Source: Candidatus Gastranaerophilales bacterium (GTDB lineage: Bacteria; Cyanobacteriota; Vampirovibrionia; Gastranaerophilales; Gastranaerophilaceae). Taken from it: a stretch of DNA of 64,000 nucleotides. The notes beneath the pieces were generated by a model, which saw only the letters and a program-made list of their open reading frames with translations, searched no databases and had not been told where the DNA came from. Below, piece by piece: positions 36,505 through 45,433 of the stretch. The position numbers and the translations under genes were made by a program. Within the stretch, counting starts at the first letter, position 1, and the number at the start of each line of letters is the position of its first letter. The DNA lies in contig CALURV010000032.1 in assembly GCA_944323285.1 (NCBI GenBank), positions 1-64,000 on the forward strand, given 5' to 3'.

Positions 36505-38103
36505 TTAACCTGCATTTTTAAAATCACTGCCACCAACAATTCTTAAACGACGTTCAGTACCTTCACCTATACTTTCGCTTGATAAATTATGTTGTTCAAC
36601 AAGTTCATGCTGCAATTTTCTTATTTGTTGATTTTGAGGATGCAGTTCAACATTATCAGCACCTTCAAGAATTTTTTGAATAGCAGCTTTTGCTTCATCT
36701 AAAGCTCTTTCAGCATCATCATAATAGCCTTGAAGTGTTTCACTGTCTTTAATATGAAGTGCTTCTTTAACAACTTTTTGAACTTGAGACATAGAATTTG
36801 AACGTACATAATATATAGGAAGTTTATAATCATTAGCAATACTTAAAATTTTAGTACCGCCTTTAGCAAAAGCTTTATGTACAATTACTATATCAGCTTC
36901 TTCAATATTTCTTGTTATTTCAGCTTGCAAATTCAAACGTTCAAGCACTTTATCCAAAACTGTTCTGCTTACAGCATATATATATATCTTCTTGAAATCT
37001 TTAACCTGTTTTACGTACTCTTGTCTCGAAAAACTAAATTTTAATTTCTGGCTTGCAAGTGCTTCTTCTTCTTCTTTTATTTTCTGCTGAGCAATTGCAT
37101 CATCTGTTTTTGTTTTATCATCATAAACTTGATCAACTTTTCTTATCTCAGGTCTGATTGGCCAACCTCTTAAGATATAATCAACAGCTTCTGCTGTATT
37201 TTTATAAACAGCTAAAGTATTTCTGTCAATAATTTCAATAACAATATCAAAAGTAGGCTGTTTTTCTCTTTCAAGAACAGTCTTTTGGCATCCTCTTCTT
37301 TTTGCTTCATCATCACCTAAAGTAACAGAGCTGACCCCACCAACTAAATCAGATAAAATAGGATTTTTAATTAAATTGTCTAAAGTATTACCATGGGCGG
37401 TAGCAATAAGCATAACACCGCGTTCTGCAATTGTTCTTGCTGCTTGAGCTTCTTCTTCTGTACCGATTTCATCAACTACAATAACCTCAGGAGTATGATT
37501 TTCAACAGCTTCAATCATTATATCTTTTTGATAAATTGGCTGAGTTACCTGCATTCTTCTTGCTCTACCTATCGCAGGATGCGGAGTATCACCATCACCG
37601 GCAATTTCATTTGAAGTATCAACAACTACAACTCTCTTACCTAAATCATTAGCAACCAATCTCGAAATTTCTCTGAGTTTTGTTGTTTTACCGACTCCGG
37701 GTCTGCCTAAGAATAATATACTCTTATTTTGTAAAACAATATCTTTAATACAAGCAATAGTACCTGTTACAACACGACCTATCCTGCAAGTAAGACCAAC
37801 TACTTTCCCTTGCCTGTTTCTTATTGCACTTATCCTATGAAGTGTTCCCGGAATTCCTGAACGATTATCACTTGTAAACGGTTGTATTCTAGAAGTTATA
37901 TATTCTATATCTTCATCCGTTACATAATTTTCCCCTAAATAATCTGTTTTTCCGTCAGAATAACGAACTTCCCCAACCCTGCCTAAATCAAGAACCAATT
38001 CAATTGCATCATCTAAGTTATAAGGCCTTAGTGCTTCAATAATCTTCGGCGGTAAAATTTCAATTAACCTTCTTAGGTCATTATGAAATTGTATTTTATC
38101 CAT
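36505..38103 (-). CDS. Ycf45/SpoIIIAA-like AAA ATPase
   Basis: 532 residues from ATG 38103 (AAAGGG upstream); an in-frame GTG at 38124 is possible. Residues about 35-300 form the AAA ATPase: ILFLGRPGVGKTTKLREI (Walker A), VIVVDEIGTEEEAQAARTIA (Walker B) and LIATAHGNTLDN. The central and C-terminal parts (about 300-540) include a segment YIYAVSRTVLDKVLERL, IVHKAFAKGGTKIL. This long form with a C-terminal extension is the cyanobacterial/plastid Ycf45 type. Function unknown, possibly nucleic-acid-linked. Confidence 0.88.
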   Translation of the reverse strand: MDKIQFHNDLRRLIEILPPKIIEALRPYNLDDAIELVLDLGRVGEVRYSDGKTDYLGENYVTDEDIEYITSRIQPFTSDNRSGIPGTLHRISAIRNRQGKVVGLTCRIGRVVTGTIACIKDIVLQNKSILFLGRPGVGKTTKLREISRLVANDLGKRVVVVDTSNEIAGDGDTPHPAIGRARRMQVTQPIYQKDIMIEAVENHTPEVIVVDEIGTEEEAQAARTIAERGVMLIATAHGNTLDNLIKNPILSDLVGGVSSVTLGDDEAKRRGCQKTVLEREKQPTFDIVIEIIDRNTLAVYKNTAEAVDYILRGWPIRPEIRKVDQVYDDKTKTDDAIAQQKIKEEEEALASQKLKFSFSRQEYVKQVKDFKKIYIYAVSRTVLDKVLERLNLQAEITRNIEEADIVIVHKAFAKGGTKILSIANDYKLPIYYVRSNSMSQVQKVVKEALHIKDSETLQGYYDDAERALDEAKAAIQKILEGADNVELHPQNQQIRKLQHELVEQHNLSSESIGEGTERRLRIVGGSDFKNAG

Positions 38104-38191
38104 ATGTCCCTTTCGCTTTTTCACGCGCTCAGGTGTTTTTACTTGTACCCGATTTAGGACTTTTTTCTGCCCTTTTATCGGGGCTATCTAC
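38104..38191 (-). promoter_or_regulatory. Structured 5' leader of the Ycf45-like gene
   Basis: About 88 nt between the predicted start site and the ATG. GCCC (38184-38181) pairs with GGGC (38172-38169) over an 8-base loop. The loop and part of the stem (CCCGAT, 38182-38177) can instead pair with ATCGGG (38153-38148). The two helices either exclude each other or form an H-type pseudoknot. No known riboswitch class is recognised. Confidence 0.4.
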
Positions 38192-38197
38192 ACTTTT

Positions 38198-38226
38198 ATT
38201 ATAACACTTTTTTTAATAACTTTCAA
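38198..38226 (-). promoter_or_regulatory. Promoter of the Ycf45-like gene
   Basis: On the minus strand TTGAAA (38226-38221), a 17-base spacer and TATAAT (38203-38198): near-consensus. The remaining 38227-38413 is AT-rich with AATATT repeats and no clear feature. Confidence 0.75.
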
Positions 38227-38413
38227 AAAATTTTACTATATTTGTAGTAATGTAACATATCATTAATAAAACAATAGATATTTTATCCTTAATATTTCTT
38301 AATATTAAAAAAAATATTGTAAATTTCTGCATTCTAAAAAACTTTTAATAAGTAACAACTCGGAATAGTAAGTAAATTAAGTATTATAGGAATGTAAGTA
38401 AGGAGAAATTATT

Positions 38414-38824
38414 ATGACAATTGCTTTTCAAGGTATGCAAGATTGCCATACACAAACAAAAGTTAATTTTCCAGCAGAAATGGATTTAAAAGCATTTAAA
38501 AGTAATATTTTTAATGAATTAAAATCTGACAAAGTTGAACTTAGACCAAAAGACACAATTATTGGTGCAACTCCACGCATTGGCTTTATGAGATTATTAT
38601 TCAACAGATTAACAAAAGAACAAATTGATGGAATAAATCAATCAGGGAAACTTCCTAAAAATGCTAAATTTGTTGAAAATATGGGTAAAATAAATATAGC
38701 TTGGAACCTAGCAGACATAACAACAGGAACACATGAATTACCGAAAGGTTATGAAGTAAAAAATGATATATTTGGATTTACACATGTAGTAAGAGAAGGG
38801 ACAAAAAATATATTCATTAAATAA
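38414..38824 (+). CDS. Hypothetical protein with IAFQG start
   Basis: 136 residues, AAGGAG before the ATG. It starts MTIAFQGMQDCHTQTK; a short SF/AF-x-G element near the N-terminus also occurs in two larger orphan genes of this window. The rest is mixed helix and strand with no recognised domain (TPRIGFMRLLFNRLTKEQID). It has its own terminator. Confidence 0.7.
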   Translation: MTIAFQGMQDCHTQTKVNFPAEMDLKAFKSNIFNELKSDKVELRPKDTIIGATPRIGFMRLLFNRLTKEQIDGINQSGKLPKNAKFVENMGKINIAWNLADITTGTHELPKGYEVKNDIFGFTHVVREGTKNIFIK

Positions 38825-38858
38825 AGCGATTCTTCTAATTATTTATCATCATGGGAGA

Positions 38859-38884
38859 GGGGAGCAATGCTCCCTTTTTTTTTA
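38859..38884 (+). terminator. Intrinsic terminator
   Basis: GGGAGC and GCTCCC pair over AAT, followed by nine T. Ends the 136-residue protein gene. Confidence 0.9.
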
Positions 38885-38886
38885 AA

Positions 38887-38919
38887 TAAAAAAGGGATAT
38901 CTTTTAGACATCCCTTTTT
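38887..38919. terminator. Terminator of fusA
   Basis: AAAAAGGGAT and ATCCCTTTTT pair over an 11-base loop. The minus strand also runs into T, ending fusA. Confidence 0.85.
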
Positions 38920-38937
38920 AAAGCGTTAAACTAAAAT

Positions 38938-41022
38938 CTAAGCACGAGCGCCTGATTTAGAGATAATTTCTTCCTGAACATTAGCAGGAACTTGTTCATA
39001 TTTCAAGAATTCCATAGAGAAAGTACCTCTACCTTGTGTATTTGAACGTAAGTCAGTAGCATAACCAAACATATTTCCTAATGGAACTGTAGCTCTAACA
39101 ATTACGTTACCTGTATTACCTAAAGGTTCTTGACCTTCGATACGACCACGACGTCTTGAAATATCACCGATAATAGTACCTGTATATTCATCAGGAATTT
39201 CAATTTCAACTTTCATCATAGGTTCTAAGATGCAAGGTCTTGCTTTTTTACAACCATCTTTAATAGCCATAGAACCTGCAATCTTAAATGCCATTTCAGA
39301 AGAGTCAACTTCGTGGTAAGAACCGTCATAAAGTTCAACCTTAACATCTATCATAGGATATCCTGCTAAGATACCGCCTTCAAGAGCTTCTTCCATACCT
39401 TTTCTTGCCGGTTCAATATATTCTTTAGGAATAGCACCACCAACAATTTTGTTTTCAAATACAAAACCTTCATTTTCACCGGCAGGAGAAATTCTGATTT
39501 TAACGTGACCATATTGACCTTTACCACCTGATTGTCTGATAAATTTAGAATCTTGATCAGCATTACCTAAGATAGTTTCTCTGTATGCAACTTGTGGTTT
39601 ACCAACATTTGCATCTACTTTGAATTCTCTTAATAAACGGTCTACAATAATATCCAAGTGAAGTTCACCCATACCTGAAATAATTGTTTGACCTGTTTCA
39701 GTATCAGATTTAACTCTAAAAGAAGGATCTTCTTCAGCAAGTTTTTGAAGTGCAATACCCATTTTATCCTGGTCAGCTTTTGTTTTTGGTTCAATAGCAA
39801 CAGAAATAACAGGATCCGGGAACTCCATTTTTTCTAATATAATAGGAGCATTTTCATCACAAAGAGTATCACCTGTTGTAGTGTCTTTTAAACCAACTGC
39901 AGCACAAATATCACCTGCAAATACTTCAGTTATTTCATTTCTTTGATCAGCATACATTTGAACCAATCTTGAAATACGTTCTTTTTTACCGTTTGTAGCA
40001 TTTAATACATATGAGCCTGAAGTTAATTTACCTGAATAAACTCTTAAGAATGTTAAACGACCTACATAAGGGTCTGTCATAATTTTAAATGCCAAAGCAG
40101 AGAATGGTTCATCTTCAGTTGAATGTCTTTCAACTTTTGTTCCGTCTTCAAGTTCACCTTCAATAGCTTTAACATCTAATGGAGACGGCATATAATATAC
40201 AACATTATCTAATAGTAATTGAACACCTTTATTCTTGAATGCAGTACCGCAGCAAACAGGAACTATTTGGTTTGTACAAACAGCTTTTCTTAATGCTGCT
40301 TTTAATTCATCAACTGTTGGTTCTTCGCCTTCCATAAACTTAAGCATTAAATCATCATCAGTTTCAGAAATTTTCTCAATCATTTCAGCTCTGTATTCTT
40401 TAGCTTTTTCAAGCATATCAGAAGGAATTTCTTCTTCTCTTATATCTGTACCAAGGTCATTAGTGTAAATTTCAGCTTTCATTTCCATAAGGTCAATTAA
40501 ACCTGTAAATTTATCTTCAGCACCAATTGGCAATTGAATAGGAACAGCATTAGCTCCTAATCTTGTTTTAATTTGATCAACAACACGATAGAAATTAGCA
40601 CCTGTTCTATCCATTTTGTTAACAAATACCATTCTAGGTACTTCATATCTGTTTGCTTGTCTCCAAACTGTTTCTGATTGAGATTGAACACCGCCGACTG
40701 CACAAAATACTGCTACAACACCATCTAATACACGAAGTGAACGTTCAACTTCTATTGTAAAATCAACGTGCCCCGGTGTATCAATAATATTAAATTGATG
40801 TTCTTTCCACATTGCAGTTACTGCTGCAGATTGAATTGTAATACCTCTTTCTCTTTCTTGATCCATAAAGTCAGTAACAGCAGCACCATCGTGTACTTCA
40901 CCAATTTTATGAGTTTTACCTGTGTAGAAAAGAATACGTTCTGTGGTAGTTGTCTTACCTGCATCTATATGTGCAGCAATACCAAAGTTTCTTACTCTTT
41001 CTAATGGAACTTGTCTTGCCAT
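38938..41022 (-). CDS. fusA: Elongation factor G
   Basis: 694 residues, full length. Switch and GTP motifs: [40 protein letters not shown] and VNKMDRTGA. All five domains are present. EF-G drives tRNA-mRNA translocation and ribosome recycling. It is alone rather than in the str operon (rpsL-rpsG-fusA-tuf), which is unusual, so a second copy may exist elsewhere. TATAAT at 41062-41057 is a likely -10. Confidence 0.97.
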   Translation of the reverse strand: MARQVPLERVRNFGIAAHIDAGKTTTTERILFYTGKTHKIGEVHDGAAVTDFMDQERERGITIQSAAVTAMWKEHQFNIIDTPGHVDFTIEVERSLRVLDGVVAVFCAVGGVQSQSETVWRQANRYEVPRMVFVNKMDRTGANFYRVVDQIKTRLGANAVPIQLPIGAEDKFTGLIDLMEMKAEIYTNDLGTDIREEEIPSDMLEKAKEYRAEMIEKISETDDDLMLKFMEGEEPTVDELKAALRKAVCTNQIVPVCCGTAFKNKGVQLLLDNVVYYMPSPLDVKAIEGELEDGTKVERHSTEDEPFSALAFKIMTDPYVGRLTFLRVYSGKLTSGSYVLNATNGKKERISRLVQMYADQRNEITEVFAGDICAAVGLKDTTTGDTLCDENAPIILEKMEFPDPVISVAIEPKTKADQDKMGIALQKLAEEDPSFRVKSDTETGQTIISGMGELHLDIIVDRLLREFKVDANVGKPQVAYRETILGNADQDSKFIRQSGGKGQYGHVKIRISPAGENEGFVFENKIVGGAIPKEYIEPARKGMEEALEGGILAGYPMIDVKVELYDGSYHEVDSSEMAFKIAGSMAIKDGCKKARPCILEPMMKVEIEIPDEYTGTIIGDISRRRGRIEGQEPLGNTGNVIVRATVPLGNMFGYATDLRSNTQGRGTFSMEFLKYEQVPANVQEEIISKSGARA

Positions 41023-41281
41023 TTTTCTTTTTCCTTTATTATTACTACATAATTAAATTATACTTAGCTTACGCCATTAAAACTATCTTTACATAAACAC
41101 AATTTTTTTTAAAGAACATGCTTCATAATATTAAATAATATCCATAAATGTTAGTTTAAACTTATATATAAACATTTTTAAGAGATTTTATGAAGAAAAA
41201 TTAATTTTAAGAAAATAATTCTAAAGTTTTACTTTTGATTGCCGATAAGCTGTTTAAAGGTATAAAAAAGGAGAGTTGTTT

Positions 41282-41512
41282 ATGTTTGAATCAGGTAAAG
41301 AAACTTCATTAAGTAAGTATAAAAATATAATAGGGAGTGCAAAAGAAACTATTGAAGCCATTCAAAAGTATATAAATAATTTTTCATCTTCAAACATAAA
41401 CAATAATATTGAAACAGAAGAAGAACCTGCTGCTTCTATTAACAGAATTTTAAACAGCACTGCCAGTGAAGAGACAAATTTAGAAATTCAAAAAATAATT
41501 AATAATCTATAA
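41282..41512 (+). CDS. Small hypothetical protein
   Basis: 76 residues from ATG 41282, with AAGGAG at ideal spacing. Amphipathic helix first (KYKNIIGSAKETIEAIQKYI), then a polar N-rich linker and a second helix (NLEIQKIINNL). No cysteines or membrane span. It precedes asnS by 67 bp. Not recognised. Confidence 0.65.
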   Translation: MFESGKETSLSKYKNIIGSAKETIEAIQKYINNFSSSNINNNIETEEEPAASINRILNSTASEETNLEIQKIINNL

Positions 41513-41579
41513 TTATTTCAATCCTTATAAAAATATGTTATTATTAACCCGCAATATTTTGTTAAGGGGTTAATAAGTT

Positions 41580-42863
41580 ATGAAAAAAATATGGATTCAA
41601 GACATAAAAGAATATGAAGGTAAAGAAATTACTCTTCAAGCTTGGCTATATAATAAACGCTCCAGCGGAAAACTGCATTTTCTTCAGCTAAGAGATGGTA
41701 CCGGAGAGATTCAAGCAGTAGTATTTAAAGGAAATGTACCAGAAGAAGTATTTAATTTGGCTGATAAAATTTCGCAAGAAAGTTCTGTTGAGGTTAAAGG
41801 AATTGTTAAAAAACACGACCGTTCTAAAATAGGATATGAAATTGATGCAACAGATGTTAAAGTTTTGTCTGTATCTATTGATTACCCTATAACCCCAAAA
41901 GAACACGGAACTCATTTTTTAATGGAACATCGCCATTTATGGCTTCGTTCATCAAGACAGCGTGCTATTTTAAATGTAAGGCACCGAATAATAAAATCCG
42001 TACGTGACTTTTTTGATTCGCACGGATTTACTCTTGTTGATGCACCAATATTCACTCCTAATGCCTGTGAAGGTACTACAAATTTATTTGAAACAGATTA
42101 TTTTGATACAAAAGCATATTTAACCCAATCGGGACAATTATATATGGAAGCAGCTGCAATGGCTGTCGGTAAAGCATATTGTTTTGGACCCACATTTAGA
42201 GCTGAAAAATCTAAAACAAGACGTCATTTAACTGAATTTTGGATGGTTGAGCCTGAAATTGCCTATGCAGATATTTATGATGATATGGATTTGGCTGAAG
42301 AATTTGTTGAATATATTGTTCAACAAGTACTGGAACATAATAGAGCTGACTTAGAAGTTTTGGAACGAGATATTTCAAAACTTGAAAATATAAAAAGACC
42401 TTTCCCAAGAATTACATACGATGAAGCTATTGAAATTCTTCATAAGAAAGGAAATAATACTCCTTGGGGAGAAGATTTTGGCGGCGATGAAGAGACATTA
42501 ATTTCTGAAGAATTTGATAAACCTGTTATGATTCACCATTATCCGATGGCAGTTAAAGCGTTTTATATGAAACAAGATGGTGATAAAGCCGCTTGTGTAG
42601 ATGTAATTGCACCTGAAGGATACGGAGAGATGATTGGCGGCGGCCAAAGAGAAGATGACCTTGAAAAATTAAGAGCTAAAATTAAAGAAAATGGTTTATC
42701 TGAAGAAATATTTGACTGGTACTTAGATTTAAGAAAGTACGGAAGTGTACCTCATGCAGGGTTTGGTCTTGGCATAGAAAGAACCGTAGCTTGGATTTGC
42801 GGACTTCCTCACGTTCGAGAAACTATCCCATTTCCAAGATTAATGGATAGAATAAGACCATAA
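41580..42863 (+). CDS. asnS: Asparaginyl-tRNA synthetase
   Basis: 427 residues. An OB-fold anticodon-binding domain ([20 protein letters not shown]) precedes the class II core: [20 protein letters not shown] (motif 2), [12 protein letters not shown] and [14 protein letters not shown] (motif 3). The AEKS-TRRH loop is AsnRS-type. Direct charging means the AsnRS route exists here. A bidirectional terminator follows. Confidence 0.96.
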   Translation: MKKIWIQDIKEYEGKEITLQAWLYNKRSSGKLHFLQLRDGTGEIQAVVFKGNVPEEVFNLADKISQESSVEVKGIVKKHDRSKIGYEIDATDVKVLSVSIDYPITPKEHGTHFLMEHRHLWLRSSRQRAILNVRHRIIKSVRDFFDSHGFTLVDAPIFTPNACEGTTNLFETDYFDTKAYLTQSGQLYMEAAAMAVGKAYCFGPTFRAEKSKTRRHLTEFWMVEPEIAYADIYDDMDLAEEFVEYIVQQVLEHNRADLEVLERDISKLENIKRPFPRITYDEAIEILHKKGNNTPWGEDFGGDEETLISEEFDKPVMIHHYPMAVKAFYMKQDGDKAACVDVIAPEGYGEMIGGGQREDDLEKLRAKIKENGLSEEIFDWYLDLRKYGSVPHAGFGLGIERTVAWICGLPHVRETIPFPRLMDRIRP

Positions 42864-42889
42864 AAAAGAGGGTAAAAACCCTCTTTTTA
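42862..42889. terminator. Bidirectional terminator
   Basis: AGAGGGT and ACCCTCT with A- and T-runs on both sides. Ends asnS and overlaps the end of the convergent gene. Confidence 0.88.
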
Positions 42890-43864
42890 TGATAAAGCTT
42901 TTTCTAACATATCATAATAAATTGAGAATATATCTATATTTAATGAACTATCTGTTTTCATAGCTTTTTTAGCAATATCACTTTCTGTCGTATAAGCTTC
43001 TTTTTCGTCCTTTGCCTTTATTGCACAATATTTTTTTATTTTGGCATAAAGTTTATCCAAATGCTCTTTATCTTTTACATTTTGAGATATCAAAGGATCA
43101 TTAATAAAACTTTTTACTATTTCTCTAACTATATTATTAAATGTATAATTAATATAATTTTTAAAATCTTTTTCTGTGCTAAATCCAGCAGAATGAAGTA
43201 TATCCTGCTTAGAGACTTGTCTTTCCCTTGGAACAATCATTCCATATTTTTTTAAGTTCTCAATGTCTTCGGCACACTGAAAAGTAGGAACACAAAATTT
43301 AGCTTGAATATCATTGTCAAAAGGTTTAAAAGCAAAAAGTCCACCCCCTTGAATAATTTTGGCATATTCATGATCACCTTTTGATACACTTTTCAAATAT
43401 TCTCTTGCTTCTCCTTGTTTTGACTGAAGGAAATGAGTATATTCATGTGCACTATTCATAATAAATCCTAATCTATTAACAGGATTTTTATTAGCATCCT
43501 CTACATTCAAATATATTTTATTTTCTACAGCCTCAAAATCAGGACTTAAAATACCAGAATAAAATGCCATATAATTTTGAGAATCAGGAATTTCAAACCT
43601 TAAATCTCCAATAGGTTTTACTTGGATATCAGGTAATAAGCTTGAAATATAATCTAAATCTATTTTTTGTGACAATGGCAAGTGAATTAATTTTTCACCA
43701 AATTCTACTGCTTTAGCTGTATTAGAATTTTCTTTTTTTACATGTTTTTTACCGCTAAAAGATACAATATCTGATTTAAGCGGCTGTAAAATATACATAT
43801 GATTTTGAGATTTTGAAATATTTAATGTTTTACCGGGAAGATAATTTATACTATTTATATTCAT
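42887..43864 (-). CDS. Putative zinc metallopeptidase with N-terminal tag
   Basis: 325 residues. H140-E-Y-T-H144 in SAHEYTHFLQSKQGE is an HExxH zinc motif; a third ligand is not certain. The N-terminus (MNINSINYLPGK) and KSDIVSFSGKKH at about 30-41 resemble the 941-residue orphan. No standard signal peptide. The C-terminal third is helical and charged. It could be a protease exported by a non-Sec route, but that is inference. No family is recognised. Confidence 0.65.
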   Translation of the reverse strand: MNINSINYLPGKTLNISKSQNHMYILQPLKSDIVSFSGKKHVKKENSNTAKAVEFGEKLIHLPLSQKIDLDYISSLLPDIQVKPIGDLRFEIPDSQNYMAFYSGILSPDFEAVENKIYLNVEDANKNPVNRLGFIMNSAHEYTHFLQSKQGEAREYLKSVSKGDHEYAKIIQGGGLFAFKPFDNDIQAKFCVPTFQCAEDIENLKKYGMIVPRERQVSKQDILHSAGFSTEKDFKNYINYTFNNIVREIVKSFINDPLISQNVKDKEHLDKLYAKIKKYCAIKAKDEKEAYTTESDIAKKAMKTDSSLNIDIFSIYYDMLEKALS

Positions 43865-43937
43865 AAAAACTCCTTTAACTATTTAAAGGAACTGAGGTTA
43901 GAAATTTTACTTATTTAGATTTATTGTTACATAATTT

Positions 43938-43980
43938 AAAAATCCAGTATCGCACTTTGTTATCTAGGCATCCTCGCTAT
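43938..43980 (+). repeat. Modular hairpin repeat, copy G (fragment of module 1)
   Basis: CAGTATCGCACTTTGTTATC and CATCCTCGCTAT match module 1; the rest is replaced by a terminator hairpin. As in copy E, the break is close to a new hairpin. Confidence 0.75.
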
Positions 43981-43983
43981 ATT

Positions 43984-44018
43984 AAAAGAAGGTCGAAGTT
44001 AATAACTCGACCTTCTTA
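43984..44018. terminator. Intrinsic terminator of the glycine-rich gene
   Basis: AAGAAGGTCGA and TCGACCTTCTT form an 11-bp stem with a loop of about 10. On the minus strand it runs into TTTTAATA, following the 106-residue gene. Confidence 0.85.
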
Positions 44019-44043
44019 TTATAAATTATATTTTTTCTATTTT

Positions 44044-44364
44044 TTATGCTTTTTCAACAGATTCATTTTTTTTATTAGCAACTGCTTGACAAATAGCACC
44101 TACACCAGCACCAATAGCAGCTCCTATACCCATTATAATCCCAAGACCAATTGCAAGTCCCCCAACAGTAACTCCTTTAGCCCCAACCTTGCCTAATCCT
44201 TCGACACCAGATTGATACACATCTTTAATAAATTGTTTATTTTTTATTGTATTTATTGCAAATTTACCAACTCCAACTGCTGTTCCAATTTTAGCTCCGG
44301 TTTTTACATAATTTGTTTTATTCTGTGTATTATTTTGAACAGAACCTACTGATGAAATATTCAT
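44044..44364 (-). CDS. Glycine-zipper membrane protein
   Basis: 106 residues, AAAGGA before the ATG. The C-terminal half has a glycine-rich hydrophobic stretch (GGLAIGLGIIMGIGAAIGAG) typical of glycine-zipper segments that pack or form pores. The N-terminus MNISSVGSVQNNTQNK resembles the starts of the neighbouring metallopeptidase and the 941-residue orphan. No immunity-like gene is obvious, so a bacteriocin role is speculative. Confidence 0.65.
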   Translation of the reverse strand: MNISSVGSVQNNTQNKTNYVKTGAKIGTAVGVGKFAINTIKNKQFIKDVYQSGVEGLGKVGAKGVTVGGLAIGLGIIMGIGAAIGAGVGAICQAVANKKNESVEKA

Positions 44365-44492
44365 AATTATTTTTCCTTTCTTCTATATTACCTTTACATA
44401 TTAAAAAAATATTCATTTTATAAATTTACAATAATAGAAATAACAATTAACAAAAGTTTACTAAATTATGGTATTCAATAAATAATCTAAAT

Positions 44493-44498
44493 TATAAT
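44493..44498 (+). promoter_or_regulatory. -10 box of ruvC, probably leaderless
   Basis: TATAAT ends six bases before the ruvC ATG, so the transcript should start near the start codon. No ribosome site lies between. Confidence 0.45.
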
Positions 44499-44504
44499 TA
44501 AAGA

Positions 44505-44978
44505 ATGAGGATAATAGGTATAGACCCAGGGCTTGCTATTGTAGGTTATTGTATTCTGGATATAGAAAAAGAAAAAAATATTCTATTAACATCAGGCTCA
44601 ATACAAACAGATAAAAAAAACACTGATTCAGCAAGACTTTTTGAAATACAACAAGATTTGAAAACTATTCTTGAAAAATATCAACCAACTGTTGCAAGTA
44701 TAGAAAAATTATTCTATTTCAAAAATCAAAAAACTATAATTCCTGTAGCTGAGGCAAGAGGAGTAATATTATCAGTACTTGAAGAAAAATTAATTCCTGT
44801 TTTTGAATATACCCCTATTGAAGTAAAACAAATTATTACAGGATACGGAAGAGCCACAAAAGAAGAAGTTGCTAAAATTGTTAAAATGTCTGTTGAGTAT
44901 AAACATCTTCCTAAACTTGATGATACACTTGATTCTATAGCAATTGCGCTTTGTTATTCAAGATTTAATATTAAATAA
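44505..44978 (+). CDS. ruvC: Holliday junction resolvase RuvC
   Basis: 157 residues. RNase H-like core with acidic residues in IIGIDPGLAIVGY (D7), VASIEKLFYFKNQKT and LDDTLDSIAIAL. It cuts Holliday junctions together with RuvAB, which are not in the window. The start has a -10 box immediately upstream and no ribosome site. Confidence 0.95.
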   Translation: MRIIGIDPGLAIVGYCILDIEKEKNILLTSGSIQTDKKNTDSARLFEIQQDLKTILEKYQPTVASIEKLFYFKNQKTIIPVAEARGVILSVLEEKLIPVFEYTPIEVKQIITGYGRATKEEVAKIVKMSVEYKHLPKLDDTLDSIAIALCYSRFNIK

Positions 44979-44988
44979 AGAGGTAATT

Positions 44989-45426
44989 ATGTTTAAAAAT
45001 CCAATATATAAGATTATAAGTATTATTTCAATTATATCAGGAGCCATTCTAGGAGTATTTTCTATTATACCCTTATTAACTTTTTCTATAATCATTTTAT
45101 TAATGTTTATTATGGCTCCTTTTATTATTATTTACTTTAAAAATCTAAACTTAATTAAAGAAATAGAAATTGAAAAAGGAATTATATACGGTGCTATAGC
45201 AGGTTTTACAGGATGTATTGGATATTCTTTATTGTTTTTTCCATTAGCTTTTATTCTTGATTTAATATTTAAAATACAATCATTTATTTGGGTAAAAGTA
45301 ATATGCCAAAACTTTATATTCTTAATAGGTACAATATTTTTTACCGCAATATTATCTGCAATTTTAAATGCTTTTACAGGGTTTTTAACTGCATATTTAT
45401 TTCAATATTTTAAGAAAGGAAACTAA
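44989..45426 (+). CDS. Small multi-pass membrane protein
   Basis: 145 residues from ATG 44989 (GAGGT upstream); an earlier frame start at 44944 is inside ruvC and is rejected. About four membrane spans, with IYGAIAGFTGCIGYSLLF in the centre. The tail ends FQYFKKGN. Not recognised. It lies 10 bp after ruvC and 7 bp before mtnA, so they probably form one transcript. Confidence 0.75.
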   Translation: MFKNPIYKIISIISIISGAILGVFSIIPLLTFSIIILLMFIMAPFIIIYFKNLNLIKEIEIEKGIIYGAIAGFTGCIGYSLLFFPLAFILDLIFKIQSFIWVKVICQNFIFLIGTIFFTAILSAILNAFTGFLTAYLFQYFKKGN

Positions 45427-45433
45427 ATTTATT

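Noticed and set aside
43924-44196. Plus-strand 90-codon frame
   Set aside because: It is antisense to the glycine-zipper gene and its terminator; S/N/T-rich text mirrors the real reading frame.
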